This document shows, in pieces, positions 25,020-32,849 of a DNA stretch of 36,211 nt. The translations under genes were made by a program, and so were the position numbers. Source of the stretch: Flavobacterium sp. HTF. Lineage in GTDB: Bacteria; Bacteroidota; Bacteroidia; Flavobacteriales; Flavobacteriaceae. The notes under the pieces were generated by a model, which saw only the letters and a program-made list of their open reading frames with translations, was not told the DNA's origin and did not search any database. Position 1 is the stretch's first letter, and the number at the start of each line of letters is the position of its first letter. The stretch is taken from the NCBI RefSeq assembly GCF_003105115.1, contig NZ_QETH01000045.1, positions 1-36,211 of the forward strand, in the 5' to 3' direction.

Positions 25020-26798
25020 ATGTCTGAACAATTAAAATCACAAGAAGAGTTTTTAGCAAATTTTAACTGGCATAACTTCCAAGAAGGAATTGATGCAGTA
25101 GATGAGAAAAACTTACAAGAGTTTGAAGAACTAGTATCAAAAACTTTCATCGCTACAGATCAGGAAGAAGTAGTTGAAGGAGTTGTTGTTAGAATTACAG
25201 ATAGAGACGTTATCGTTGATATCAATGCTAAATCTGAAGGTGTTATTTCTTTAAACGAATTCCGTTACAACCCAAACTTAAAAGTAGGTGACAAAGTAGA
25301 AGTATTAATCGACATCCGTGAGGACAAAACAGGTCAATTAGTATTATCTCACAGAAAAGCACGTACTATCAAATCTTGGGATAGAGTTATTGCAGCTAAT
25401 GAAACTGGAGAAATCGTTAACGGTTTTGTTAAATGTAGAACTAAAGGAGGTATGATCGTTGACGTATTCGGTATCGAGGCGTTCTTACCAGGATCTCAAA
25501 TTGACGTTAAGCCAATTAGAGACTACGATGTATATGTAAACAAAATGATGGAATTCAAAGTGGTAAAAATTAACCACGAATTCAAAAACGTTGTTGTATC
25601 TCACAAAGCACTTATCGAGGCTGATATTGAAGTACAGAAAAAAGAAATCATCGGTCAATTACAAAAAGGACAAGTATTAGAAGGTGTTGTTAAAAACATT
25701 ACTTCTTATGGTGTGTTCATTGACTTAGGTGGTGTTGACGGATTAATTCACATTACTGACCTTTCTTGGAGCAGAATCAACCACCCAAGTGAAGTTCTTG
25801 AATTAGACCAAAAATTAAACGTTGTAATCCTTGATTTCGATGATGAGAAAACAAGAATTCAATTAGGATTGAAACAATTAAACGCTCACCCATGGGATGC
25901 TTTAGATGCTAACTTAACAATTGGTGATAAAGTAAAAGGTAAAGTAGTTGTAATCGCTGATTACGGTGCATTTATCGAAGTTGCTGAAGGTGTTGAAGGT
26001 TTAATCCACGTTTCTGAAATGTCATGGTCAACTCACTTACGTTCTGCTCAGGACTTCGTGAAAGTTGGAGATGTTGTTGAGGCAGTTATTTTAACTCTTG
26101 ACAGAGATGATCGTAAGATGTCATTAGGTATCAAACAATTAACTCAGGATCCATGGACTGACATTACTTCTAAATACCCAGTAGGTTCTAAACATACAGG
26201 TATCGTTAGAAACTTTACAAACTTTGGTATTTTCGTAGAATTAGAAGAAGGAATTGATGGATTAATCTACATTTCTGACCTTTCTTGGACTAAGAAAATC
26301 AAACACCCATCTGAATTTGTAAACGTTGGTGAAAAACTTGATGTAGTTGTATTAGAATTAGATGTTGAAGGACGTAAATTATCTTTAGGTCACAAACAAA
26401 CTACTGCTAATCCTTGGGATCAATACGAAGATTCTTTCGCTGTAGGAACTATCCACAATGGTGAAATTTCTGAAATCGTTGACAAAGGAGCTACTGTAGA
26501 ATTCGGAGATGATATCGTTGCTTTCATTCCAACTCGTCACCTTGAAAAAGAAGACGGAAAGAAATTGAAAAAAGGTGATACTGCTGATTTCAAAGTAATT
26601 GAATTCAACAAAGAATTCAAAAGAGTAGTTGCTTCTCACACTGCTATCTTCCGTGAAGAAGAAGAGAAAAACGTGAAAGCTGCAACTGAAAATACTTCAT
26701 CTAACTCTACTACTAATGCACCAGCTGCAACTTTAGGAGATAACAATGATGTATTAGCTGCATTGAAAGCTAAAATGGAAAAAACTGAGAAAAAATAA
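25020..26798 (+). CDS. rpsA: 30S ribosomal protein S1
   Basis: 592 residues. RNA-binding ribosomal protein with six S1 (OB-fold) domains, starting near residues 49, 130, 213, 302, 389 and 476; the central ones show clear cores such as 'SYGVFIDLGGVDGLIHITDL' and 'DYGAFIEVAEGVEGLIHVSE'. The first domain is the diverged ribosome-binding one. A low-complexity tail (Thr/Asn/Ala-rich, about 550-590) ends in Lys-rich residues, as in other Bacteroidota S1. Codon use is more even (AAC, TTC, ATC, CGT frequent) than in neighbouring genes, fitting high expression. In this phylum Shine-Dalgarno sequences are largely unused, and indeed none is seen before the ATG. Confidence 0.96.
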   Translation: MSEQLKSQEEFLANFNWHNFQEGIDAVDEKNLQEFEELVSKTFIATDQEEVVEGVVVRITDRDVIVDINAKSEGVISLNEFRYNPNLKVGDKVEVLIDIREDKTGQLVLSHRKARTIKSWDRVIAANETGEIVNGFVKCRTKGGMIVDVFGIEAFLPGSQIDVKPIRDYDVYVNKMMEFKVVKINHEFKNVVVSHKALIEADIEVQKKEIIGQLQKGQVLEGVVKNITSYGVFIDLGGVDGLIHITDLSWSRINHPSEVLELDQKLNVVILDFDDEKTRIQLGLKQLNAHPWDALDANLTIGDKVKGKVVVIADYGAFIEVAEGVEGLIHVSEMSWSTHLRSAQDFVKVGDVVEAVILTLDRDDRKMSLGIKQLTQDPWTDITSKYPVGSKHTGIVRNFTNFGIFVELEEGIDGLIYISDLSWTKKIKHPSEFVNVGEKLDVVVLELDVEGRKLSLGHKQTTANPWDQYEDSFAVGTIHNGEISEIVDKGATVEFGDDIVAFIPTRHLEKEDGKKLKKGDTADFKVIEFNKEFKRVVASHTAIFREEEEKNVKAATENTSSNSTTNAPAATLGDNNDVLAALKAKMEKTEKK

Positions 26799-26804
26799 TT
26801 CTCA

Positions 26805-26832
26805 GTAAAGACGCACAACAGTGCGTATTTAC
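26805..26832. repeat. Diverged palindromic repeat GTAAAgACGCAC/GTGCGTaTTTAC
   Basis: Two arms of 12 bases (26805-26816 and 26821-26832) with an AACA loop and one mismatch. It resembles the short palindromes based on GACGCAC/GTGCGTC scattered between genes in many Bacteroidota genomes. Only this copy is in the window. Confidence 0.5.
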
Positions 26833-26844
26833 ATTCATATAGAA

Positions 26845-26873
26845 AGTCCCACAGTAATGTGGGGCTTTTTTTT
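26845..26873 (+). terminator. Terminator of rpsA
   Basis: AGTCCCAC (26845-26852), loop AGTAAT, GTGGGGCT (26859-26866) with one T-G pair and a run of eight T. It follows the rpsA stop by about 45 bases. Confidence 0.9.
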
Positions 26874-26941
26874 ATACCTTATATTGTAATTTTAAAAACG
26901 TTTTGTGGCACGAATAAACATATTATAAAAATATATTTGTT

Positions 26942-27028
26942 ATGGTTTTCATCTGTCTATTCATCACGACAGGTAATTTTTAATAAGTTCTTTTAGATGA
27001 GGAAATTTCGGTTTCCTCATTTTTTTTA
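26942..27028 (+). ncRNA. Candidate small RNA between rpsA and the ExbD-like gene
   Basis: A TATATTTG box (26932-26939) and a strong terminator (26997-27028) delimit a possible transcript of about 85 bases. The terminator cannot serve rpsA, which already ends at 26873, and is on the strand opposite the ExbD-like gene. The -33 TTTG is missing at the right distance, so this rests mainly on the orphan terminator. A 13-codon frame from 26942 is inside but I do not propose it is translated. Confidence 0.35.
26997..27028 (+). terminator. Orphan plus-strand terminator
   Basis: ATGAGGAAA (26997-27005) / TTTCCTCAT (27012-27020), six-base loop, eight T. On the minus strand no T-run follows the stem, so it works only for plus-strand transcripts. 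Confidence 0.8.
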
Positions 27029-27565
27029 GTTTGAAGCCAATAAATTTGATTCTTCCGGAGTGAAATCGTTTACAATTGTATAAGTATCTATTTTTGTGAT
27101 TGCCATCTCATCTAAAATATCTATTAAATTTTTGAAATTACTTTTTTTGCTAGGTTTGATAATTACTATTACACCATTTTTTGGTTTACCTAATGATGCC
27201 ATATAATTTTGTACTTCTTGCTTTTTAAGGAGTATTAGCTTTCGAATTCCATTTTTTCCAAATTGAATTTCTTTAGGAGCAGCCTCCTCAGGATAAGATA
27301 ATATACCTGAATATGTAATTATCCTATCATCGTCTCCAAGTAAAATTGTATATAAACGATTTCCCCTAATACATCCCCCTGTACCGCAATATGGTCCGCA
27401 AATAGGGTCTTTATCTGGCAATGCCAAATCCATAACTTTTGCTTTAGATAATTCACCAACAACCATAAAAAATATAATCAGCAAAAAAGAAACGCTGACC
27501 ATAGCGGTTAAATCTACTCTTGAATTTAGTTTTTTACTTCTTACTTTTTTAGGGAGATTTTGCAT
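27026..27565 (-). CDS. ExbD/TolR-like biopolymer transport protein, atypical
   Basis: 179 residues. Short cytosolic N-terminus, one membrane helix (about 24-42) and a periplasmic domain, the ExbD topology. The opening 'SRVDLTAMVSVSFLLIIFFM' is the ExbD helix, but the proton-path Asp expected in the position 'MVD' is Ser (MVS, residue about 25). The periplasmic part has 'ALPDKDPICGPYCGTGGC', a Cys cluster (three Cys in about ten residues) found in several Bacteroidota ExbD paralogues, and 'KNGIRKLILLKKQEV', 'VIVIIKPSKKSNFKNLIDILDEM', the typical C-terminal half. No exbB or tonB is nearby. It may be a structural paralogue that does not use proton flow. Confidence 0.8.
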   Translation of the reverse strand: MQNLPKKVRSKKLNSRVDLTAMVSVSFLLIIFFMVVGELSKAKVMDLALPDKDPICGPYCGTGGCIRGNRLYTILLGDDDRIITYSGILSYPEEAAPKEIQFGKNGIRKLILLKKQEVQNYMASLGKPKNGVIVIIKPSKKSNFKNLIDILDEMAITKIDTYTIVNDFTPEESNLLASN

Positions 27566-27776
27566 AATGAATATGTTTTAAATCTAAATGTAATAATAAA
27601 AAGAAAGCAAAATCCATCGTGTTATTAAAAATAATCAAAAATAATTTTTAAGATTAAACACTTGTTTTTCAGTTGTTATTGCGGATTTTTTAGAATTCTT
27701 TTTAATTATTTTAATTTTTCGTAAAACCAAAAGAGATATTACAGCGTAAATGAGCTTATAACTTAAAATATTAATT

Positions 27777-28331
27777 ATGAAAACTAGAAATTTTTTAGCC
27801 ACAGCAATTTTAGCCTTGACATTCGGATTTACATCATTTGCTCAAAAAACAGTAATGGTTGGCGGAGCAGCAATGTATCCTAACAAAAATATTGTAGAAA
27901 ACGCAGTTAACTCAAAAGATCATACAACACTTGTTGCTGCTGTAAAGGCTGCTGACTTAGTTGAAACTTTACAGAGCAAAGGACCATTCACTGTTTTTGC
28001 GCCGACAAATGCTGCATTTGACAAATTGCCTGCAGGAACTGTTGAGACATTATTGAAACCGGAAAACAAAAAAACTCTTCAAACGGTTTTGACCTATCAT
28101 GTTGCTGCCGGAAAATGGAATGCATCTGATATTGCAAAAGCAATAAAAGCAGGTAAAGGAAAAGCGACTATTAACACAGTTAGCGGTGGAACTCTTACTG
28201 CCTGGATGAAAGGAAAAGATTTATATATCAGCGATGAAAATGGTGGTGAAGCAAAAGTAACAATTGCAGATGTTAACCAGTCAAATGGTGTTATTCATGT
28301 AATTGATGCCGTATTATTGCCTAAAAAATAA
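27777..28331 (+). CDS. Secreted fasciclin-domain protein
   Basis: 184 residues. Signal peptide MKTRNFLATAILALTFGFTSFAQ, then one FAS1 domain: 'HTTLVAAVKAADLVETLQSK', 'GPFTVFAPTNAAFDKLP', 'LQTVLTYHVAAGKW' and the C-terminal 'VNQSNGVIHVIDAVLLPK' are the family's H1, H2 and closing segments. FAS1 domains mediate adhesion or protein contacts outside the cell. Monocistronic: a terminator follows 31 bases after the stop. No clear TAnnTTTG box is seen in the 211 bases before it. Confidence 0.9.
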   Translation: MKTRNFLATAILALTFGFTSFAQKTVMVGGAAMYPNKNIVENAVNSKDHTTLVAAVKAADLVETLQSKGPFTVFAPTNAAFDKLPAGTVETLLKPENKKTLQTVLTYHVAAGKWNASDIAKAIKAGKGKATINTVSGGTLTAWMKGKDLYISDENGGEAKVTIADVNQSNGVIHVIDAVLLPKK

Positions 28332-28362
28332 TAAAGATCTCCAAAATCACCTACAATGAAAA

Positions 28363-28391
28363 AGTCCTGCAGACCTGTGCAGGGCTTTTTC
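28363..28391. terminator. Bidirectional terminator after the fasciclin and EamA genes
   Basis: AGTCCTGCA (28363-28371), loop gacctg, TGCAGGGCT (28378-28386) with A5 and T5 tracts on either side. It serves both converging genes. Confidence 0.88.
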
Positions 28392-29236
28392 TATTTTTTT
28401 GCTGTTAATGTAGACCCTGCAGAAGCAACCACTACACAAACCACAGCTAATATTTCGTAAAAGGTTAAGTTTTCCTGTAAAAAGATAAAAGCACAAATAG
28501 AAGCCGCAGCGGGTTCTAAACTCATTAAAATACTAAAAGTTCGCGGAGGAAGCTGCCCCAGAGCTTTCATTTCGAGAGTAAACGGAATTGCACTCGATAA
28601 AAGAGCCAGTGCAACGCCCATACCAAAAAGTTTTGGTGTCAGATTTATTAATCCGTTTTCGTAAAAACCAAAAGGAAGGATTAAAAGTGCGGCAAACAAC
28701 ATTCCGGTAGAAACAGCCTGTCCGCTATTCATAATTTTCGAAACTTTACCGCCCAAAACAATATACGCTGCCCAAAGTGCTCCGGCCAGAAGGGCAAATA
28801 GAACTCCCAAAGTGTCTATTCTGTTATTTGTCCATGGAGCAATCAAAACAATCCCTGCAGCTGCCAGCAGAACCCAGATATAATCAACTATTCGCCTTGA
28901 TCCGATTATAGCAACTAATAAAGGTCCGATAAACTCTAATGTTACTGCCAGTCCGATTGGAATTCTTTCGATAGCAAAATAAAAAACCAAATTCATTGCC
29001 CCCAAGGACAACCCATAAGGGATAACAATTTTCCATTGTTGCGGAGTAATTTGTCTTAGATTTGGACGATAAGCCAAAAGAAGTATTAATGCTGAAATGC
29101 CAATTCTGATAGAAGCTGTACCGGCTGCACCAAGTGCAGGAAATAATGTTTTGGCAATTGCTGCGCCACATTGTACACTAATAATTGCTAATAGGACTGC
29201 GGGTACCGGAGGAAGGTTAAATTCTTTGTTTTTCAT
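28391..29236 (-). CDS. EamA/RhtA-type metabolite exporter
   Basis: 281 residues from the ATG at 29236, chosen because the sequence before it (MNSTFALLHFSTIF) is a poor N-terminus and 'MKNKEFNLPPVPAVLLAIIS' begins the first membrane helix as usual. About ten helices in two EamA halves; 'GLAVTLEFIGPLLVAIIGSR' and 'GFYENGLINLTPKLFGMGVALALLSSAIPF' in part are typical of the RhtA branch (threonine/homoserine exporters). The C-terminus 'ILMSLEPAAASICAFIFLQENL' is the second family hallmark. Substrate unknown. A TACTTTTG box (29263-29270) and an inverted repeat lie upstream. Confidence 0.88.
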   Translation of the reverse strand: MKNKEFNLPPVPAVLLAIISVQCGAAIAKTLFPALGAAGTASIRIGISALILLLAYRPNLRQITPQQWKIVIPYGLSLGAMNLVFYFAIERIPIGLAVTLEFIGPLLVAIIGSRRIVDYIWVLLAAAGIVLIAPWTNNRIDTLGVLFALLAGALWAAYIVLGGKVSKIMNSGQAVSTGMLFAALLILPFGFYENGLINLTPKLFGMGVALALLSSAIPFTLEMKALGQLPPRTFSILMSLEPAAASICAFIFLQENLTFYEILAVVCVVVASAGSTLTAKK

Positions 29237-29262
29237 AAAAATTGTGCTGAAATGTAGTAACG

Positions 29263-29327
29263 CAAAAGTACTGTTCAAAAGAGCATTATGTTACATTTTG
29301 CTCAATATTTTACATGAAAATATGTAA
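29263..29327 (-). promoter_or_regulatory. EamA promoter with TTACAT/ATGTAA operator-like sites
   Basis: On the minus strand TACTTTTG (29263-29270) is a -7 box about 27 bases before the ATG. Upstream are a TTACAT at 29291-29296 and a perfect TTACAT-N6-ATGTAA inverted repeat at 29310-29327, roughly 45-70 bases before the start of transcription. The spacing fits a regulator that activates or represses this exporter. The regulator is not identified in the window. Confidence 0.45.
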
Positions 29328-29332
29328 TGATA

Positions 29333-29476
29333 TTAATTACCCAAAGCTCGTTTTGTAACGTAAGCACGATAACCAATAATAGCCATTTGCCATTTTTTTG
29401 CTTTGGCGATGTCCAGACCTTGTTTGGTAAAACTTGGTAAAATCAGTTTATTTATTTTGGCTAAAATTTTATACAT
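29333..29476 (-). CDS. Small conserved-looking protein, 47 residues
   Basis: Opens with ATG at 29476 and reads MYKILAKINKLILPSF, then 'TKQGLDIAKAKKWQMAIIGY' and 'RAYVTKRALGN', a basic, helical protein. Similar short proteins with the 'LAKINKLILPS..LDIAKA.KWQ.AI.G' pattern occur in many Flavobacteria and are often annotated, loosely, as SsrA-binding protein or hypothetical. Too short for simple gene finders and overlapped by nothing else. Function unknown; conservation of the pattern, which I recall but have not searched, is the main support. Confidence 0.7.
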   Translation of the reverse strand: MYKILAKINKLILPSFTKQGLDIAKAKKWQMAIIGYRAYVTKRALGN

Positions 29477-29501
29477 GGCAGGGGATTTTTTTCAAAGATA
29501 T

Positions 29502-29536
29502 AAAAAAAAGACTTTGCAATGTGAGCAAAGTCTTTT
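29502..29536 (-). terminator. Terminator of the BlaI/M56/serine-hydrolase operon
   Basis: On the minus strand AAAAGACTTTGC (29536-29525) pairs with GCAAAGTCTTTT (29517-29506) around a 7-base loop, then runs into further T to about 29502. It starts 18 bases after the hydrolase stop. Confidence 0.88.
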
Positions 29537-29554
29537 AGTGGTTATTTATTAAAA

Positions 29555-30992
29555 TTAAATTTTGAGTATTAAATTGTCATCACCGCCATTCTCTTTATTA
29601 ATGGCATTTTGTGGAGCTTCTGCCCAACCTGTATTGTTTATAACAAACTTGAACAAATAGATTTTGTTTTTCTCAAATTGACTTTTAGGAACTGAAAGTT
29701 CATAAGTATCTTTGTTCTTTTTTATCATTTGATAATTTTTATCCTGAGGATTCCAACCATCAAAAGAACCGGCAATAGAAACACTTTTTACAAGATCCGG
29801 ATTTAAATCGCTGTCATGCTTATAAATAAAGATTATTTTATCATTTACCAGTTTATATCCGTAAACTTGTTTTGGCAGATTATTTTTGGGCAACAGATAA
29901 GTGCTTAGACTTGTAATTGCTTTTTCTAATTCTTCAGCAGTGTTTTTGTCACTTATATTTACAATAACAGAAATCCCGAGTTTTCGTTCCGGATAAACAA
30001 TCAGCATATTTTGAGTACTAAAAGCACCGCCGTGTTTCCTGCAGTTTTTGCCATTATCATCTACCATAATATAGTCCCAGAAATAGCCATTCCAGCCCGA
30101 ATTACTATTATAGAGATTTCGCTGTGATTCTGCAACAATTTTGTTTTTAGTGTTGAGTTCAAAAGCTATAAATTTTACCAGGTCACCCAAACTGGATTTT
30201 AAATATCCCGCAGCTCCCCACAGATTATCAGAGAGCCTGGGCATCAAGATGTTTTTTTCGTTGTATCCGTTTGCGATTATAACATTTTGACTCACATTCA
30301 GTTGAGTGGAGTTCAGCCCCAGTTTATTAAAAATATTTTCTTTTAGTAATGTTTCATAACTTTTATGATATACATTTTCTAAAATATGTGCTGTCAGCTG
30401 TATGCTTCCATTACTGTATTTGAATTTCGTCCCTGGTAAAGTGTCTAATTTTATGGTTTTTAAATCTTCAAAGAATTTTTCCCGGCTATAATATTCATCT
30501 AATTTCTTAAATGCAAGATAACTGGTATCATTAAAGTTTTTTCGCAGTTCAGCGCTGTCCGGTAAATCTTTATTGAATCCTGTTCTAAAAGACACTAAAT
30601 CCTGTATCGTAATCGGCGTTCCCTGATATTCTAAATTGGGATAAGTACCTGTAATATATTTTCTTATATCATCATCAAGACTTATCTTTTTTTTCTAAAA
30701 CAGCCTGTGCTACAAGCAGTCCTGTAAACAATTTTGTAATTGATGCTATCTCAAAAATAGTATTGTTATCAGCTGTATTTCCTTTTCCTTTGTCTATTTC
30801 GCCATAGTGGTTTGTATAGGTTTTGCCATCTTTTACAATTCCAATAGAAACTGAATTTGCTTTTGAATTTTTTAATAATTCTGCAGCCGTTTTATCCATT
30901 GCTGTCAAAATATTTTTGTCAGACACTATTTTTTGTTGTGCCTGACAAATAAAAACAGAGATGAAAAACAAAACAAAGAGCTGTTTTTTCAT
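29555..30992 (-). pseudogene. Frameshifted beta-lactamase-family serine hydrolase
   Basis: Two adjacent reading frames form one S12-family protein of 478 residues when a single A is removed from the run of eight A (plus strand T at 30687-30694). The first frame (30992 to 30675) has a signal peptide (MKKQLFVLFFISVFICQAQ) and the nucleophile motif S-x-x-K (Ser84, Lys87, 'EIASITKLFTG'), then stops four codons after the run. The other frame continues with 'LDDDIRKYITGTYPNL', then 'TKFKYSNGSIQL' (YxN motif) and 'CRKHGGAFSTQN' (HGG motif). Neither half has a full active site. The C-terminal 75 residues ('SIAGSFDGWNPQDKNYQMIK') resemble a glycogen-binding CBM48/AMPK-beta-like domain. It is the last gene of the BlaI/M56 operon, 12 bases after the M56 gene. 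The lesion may be real, a slippage site, or a sequencing error. Confidence 0.85.
30687..30694 (-). other. Homopolymer of eight A at the frameshift
   Basis: On the coding (minus) strand g-A8-g. With seven A the two frames join as E-K-K-I-S-L-D-D-D. Runs of this length are prone to replication and transcriptional slippage. It is a +1 expansion, not a classical -1 slippery heptamer in frame. Confidence 0.8.
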
Positions 30993-31004
30993 AGCAAATC
31001 AGAA

Positions 31005-32840
31005 TTAAGATTTACTGTTTCTTCTTTCTGCTTTTCTCAATTCATTAGCATGCTTTCTCATTTCATTTGCATGCTCTCTCATGATTTCAGCCTGTTTTCT
31101 CATTTCCTCAGCATTCAGTCTTGCGTGTTCTGCCTGAGCTCTCATTTCGTTACGTTGAAATTTCGTGTCAAAATCAAAATTAAAATTTTGGTTCATATCT
31201 ATTTGAAATTTCTCCATCTCGGTATTATACATTTCCATGGCTAATTGAAATTTTTCCATGTCTTTTTCAAAAATAATTTCACGCTTAGACATTATTTCTT
31301 CCACTTCTTTTTCAAACGCTTTCATTTCCGGCTCAAAGGCTTCCATTTTCTTTTCAAACACAGCCATGTCTTTTTCAAACTTTGCCATTGCAACCTTGTC
31401 ATTAAGGTTCAGTGGGGGAGTTGGAGCTTTCGGCATTTTAGACATGTCCGGTGCTTTAGGCATTTCACCTTGTGGAAATACAGGTGCTACAGGTGCAACC
31501 GGTGCTGCAGGAGGTAATGGATCCTCTCTGTTTTCGTCTCCAAAATGACGAACAACAACTCTTTCATTATTGATAACTCCAGGTGCCAATGCTCCTTCAG
31601 TATCTAAATCCACAGTTTTTTTGCCATTATTATCAGTGCTAACGGCAAGAATGCAGTCTTTTATAGCTTTATTTCCATCGATTTTTATGGTTTGTTTTTT
31701 ACCGGTTTCAGATTTTATCCTGATTTGAATCGCTGTCAGTTCTTTTTCAGAATTTCTTTTTACATCAGAAATTTCGATATCCAGATTATGACTCGCTTTC
31801 AGTTTTTCTGCAAGTTGTTTTAATTCCTCATCTGTTGAGTTTTTTGTGATTTTAAAAGTTTCCTGAGCTTCTTTAAGAGTGTCTTTTTGAATTACATTCT
31901 CTTTTTGTATTCTTTTTTCCTGTGCGATAGTCTGTATCTGGAATAAAAGTATAAAAGCAGCCAGTGCCGGAACAATGGCATAGTATTTCCAGTGATTTCT
32001 CTTTTTTGATTGATTTTTGTTTAACATAACAATTCGTTTTTTGATTAATGATTGATAAAAATGATTGGTGATGGCAACGCAGGTTTCGTGCGTTGTAATT
32101 TTTAAAAGCGTGTATTGATACGCTTTTTTGTCGCTGATTTTTTTAGCCGCTTCACTATCGGCAATAAATTCAAGATTTTGTAAAATAGCTTTTTTATAAA
32201 GCCATACAATCGGATTGAACCAGAACAAAATGCAGAAGATTCTCGAAATTAAAACATCAATAGTATGATGCTGATCGCTGTGAACCTTTTCATGCTCCAA
32301 AATATTTTCTAATTCGGATGCAGTGTAGAGTGATGAGTTATACACAATGTAATCGAAATAGGAGAAAGGAGCAATGTTTTCCTTTACGTCAATAAATTTA
32401 AAATCTTCCTGCTGTTCAATTTTTTTTCCTTTCAGAACGGAGTTTAAGCTATAAAAATCCAAAGCAAATTTGATCATGAAAGCAGCAAATCCGATGCTAT
32501 AGACTATCAGACAAACCAAATTCCAATTGATTTCAAAACCTTCTTCTAGAGCTGGTTGTGCTCTATGTACAGTCGAATATGACGCGACGTCTGCATACGA
32601 TTTATAATTTTTAGTATCGTTATAAACGGTTTCTGTTTCGACAGGAACAGGTGCGGGGTCAATCCAGATTACCTTGGTATAAACTACAAACGGCAATATT
32701 ACAGAAGTCAATAATCCGGCAATCAAGAACCATCTGCTGCTGTTGAAAAAAGTTTCTTTGCGAAGTAATAAAATGTAAGCAAAATAAAATGTTGCCAACA
32801 ACCCGCCTGATTTTAGAATAAAAATGAAAAGTGCTTCCAT
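31005..32840 (-). CDS. M56 (BlaR1-type) membrane metallopeptidase with coiled-coil tail
   Basis: 611 residues. N-terminal region with about four membrane helices ('MEALFIFILKSGGLLATFYF' is the first) and a zinc motif H183-E-K-V-H187 in 'LEHEKVHSDQHH', the BlaR1/MecR1 protease. In the known systems a signal at the outer face activates this protease, which cleaves the partner repressor. After helix four (about 310) comes a periplasmic tail: a Pro-rich stretch ('PLPPAAPVAPVAPVFPQGEM') and a long charged coiled coil (about 470-611: repeats of MEAFE..FEKDM and EEMRKQAEIMREHANEMRKH). No penicillin-binding domain is present. It follows its BlaI partner by 9 bases. Confidence 0.85.
   Translation of the reverse strand: MEALFIFILKSGGLLATFYFAYILLLRKETFFNSSRWFLIAGLLTSVILPFVVYTKVIWIDPAPVPVETETVYNDTKNYKSYADVASYSTVHRAQPALEEGFEINWNLVCLIVYSIGFAAFMIKFALDFYSLNSVLKGKKIEQQEDFKFIDVKENIAPFSYFDYIVYNSSLYTASELENILEHEKVHSDQHHTIDVLISRIFCILFWFNPIVWLYKKAILQNLEFIADSEAAKKISDKKAYQYTLLKITTHETCVAITNHFYQSLIKKRIVMLNKNQSKKRNHWKYYAIVPALAAFILLFQIQTIAQEKRIQKENVIQKDTLKEAQETFKITKNSTDEELKQLAEKLKASHNLDIEISDVKRNSEKELTAIQIRIKSETGKKQTIKIDGNKAIKDCILAVSTDNNGKKTVDLDTEGALAPGVINNERVVVRHFGDENREDPLPPAAPVAPVAPVFPQGEMPKAPDMSKMPKAPTPPLNLNDKVAMAKFEKDMAVFEKKMEAFEPEMKAFEKEVEEIMSKREIIFEKDMEKFQLAMEMYNTEMEKFQIDMNQNFNFDFDTKFQRNEMRAQAEHARLNAEEMRKQAEIMREHANEMRKHANELRKAERRNSKS
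31995..32132 (-). repeat. First copy of a near-identical 138-base block
   Basis: Reading 31995-32132 against 34076-34212 shows only a handful of differences over about 130 bases. It encodes 'KITTHE.CVAITNHFYQSLI' and 'KKRIVMLNKNQSKKRN' at the end of the M56 membrane core in both proteins. The similarity is higher than in the flanking code and points to recent duplication or gene conversion. Confidence 0.7.
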
Positions 32841-32849
32841 GATATTTGA

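Noticed and set aside
30675..30700. Classical -1 ribosomal slippery site at the A run
   Set aside because: The frame shift needed is +1 (or one A less); the in-frame A AAA AAG heptamer is not in the required register.
31245..31548. Two plus-strand frames opposite the coiled-coil tail
   Set aside because: Antisense reading of a repeated, biased coding sequence.
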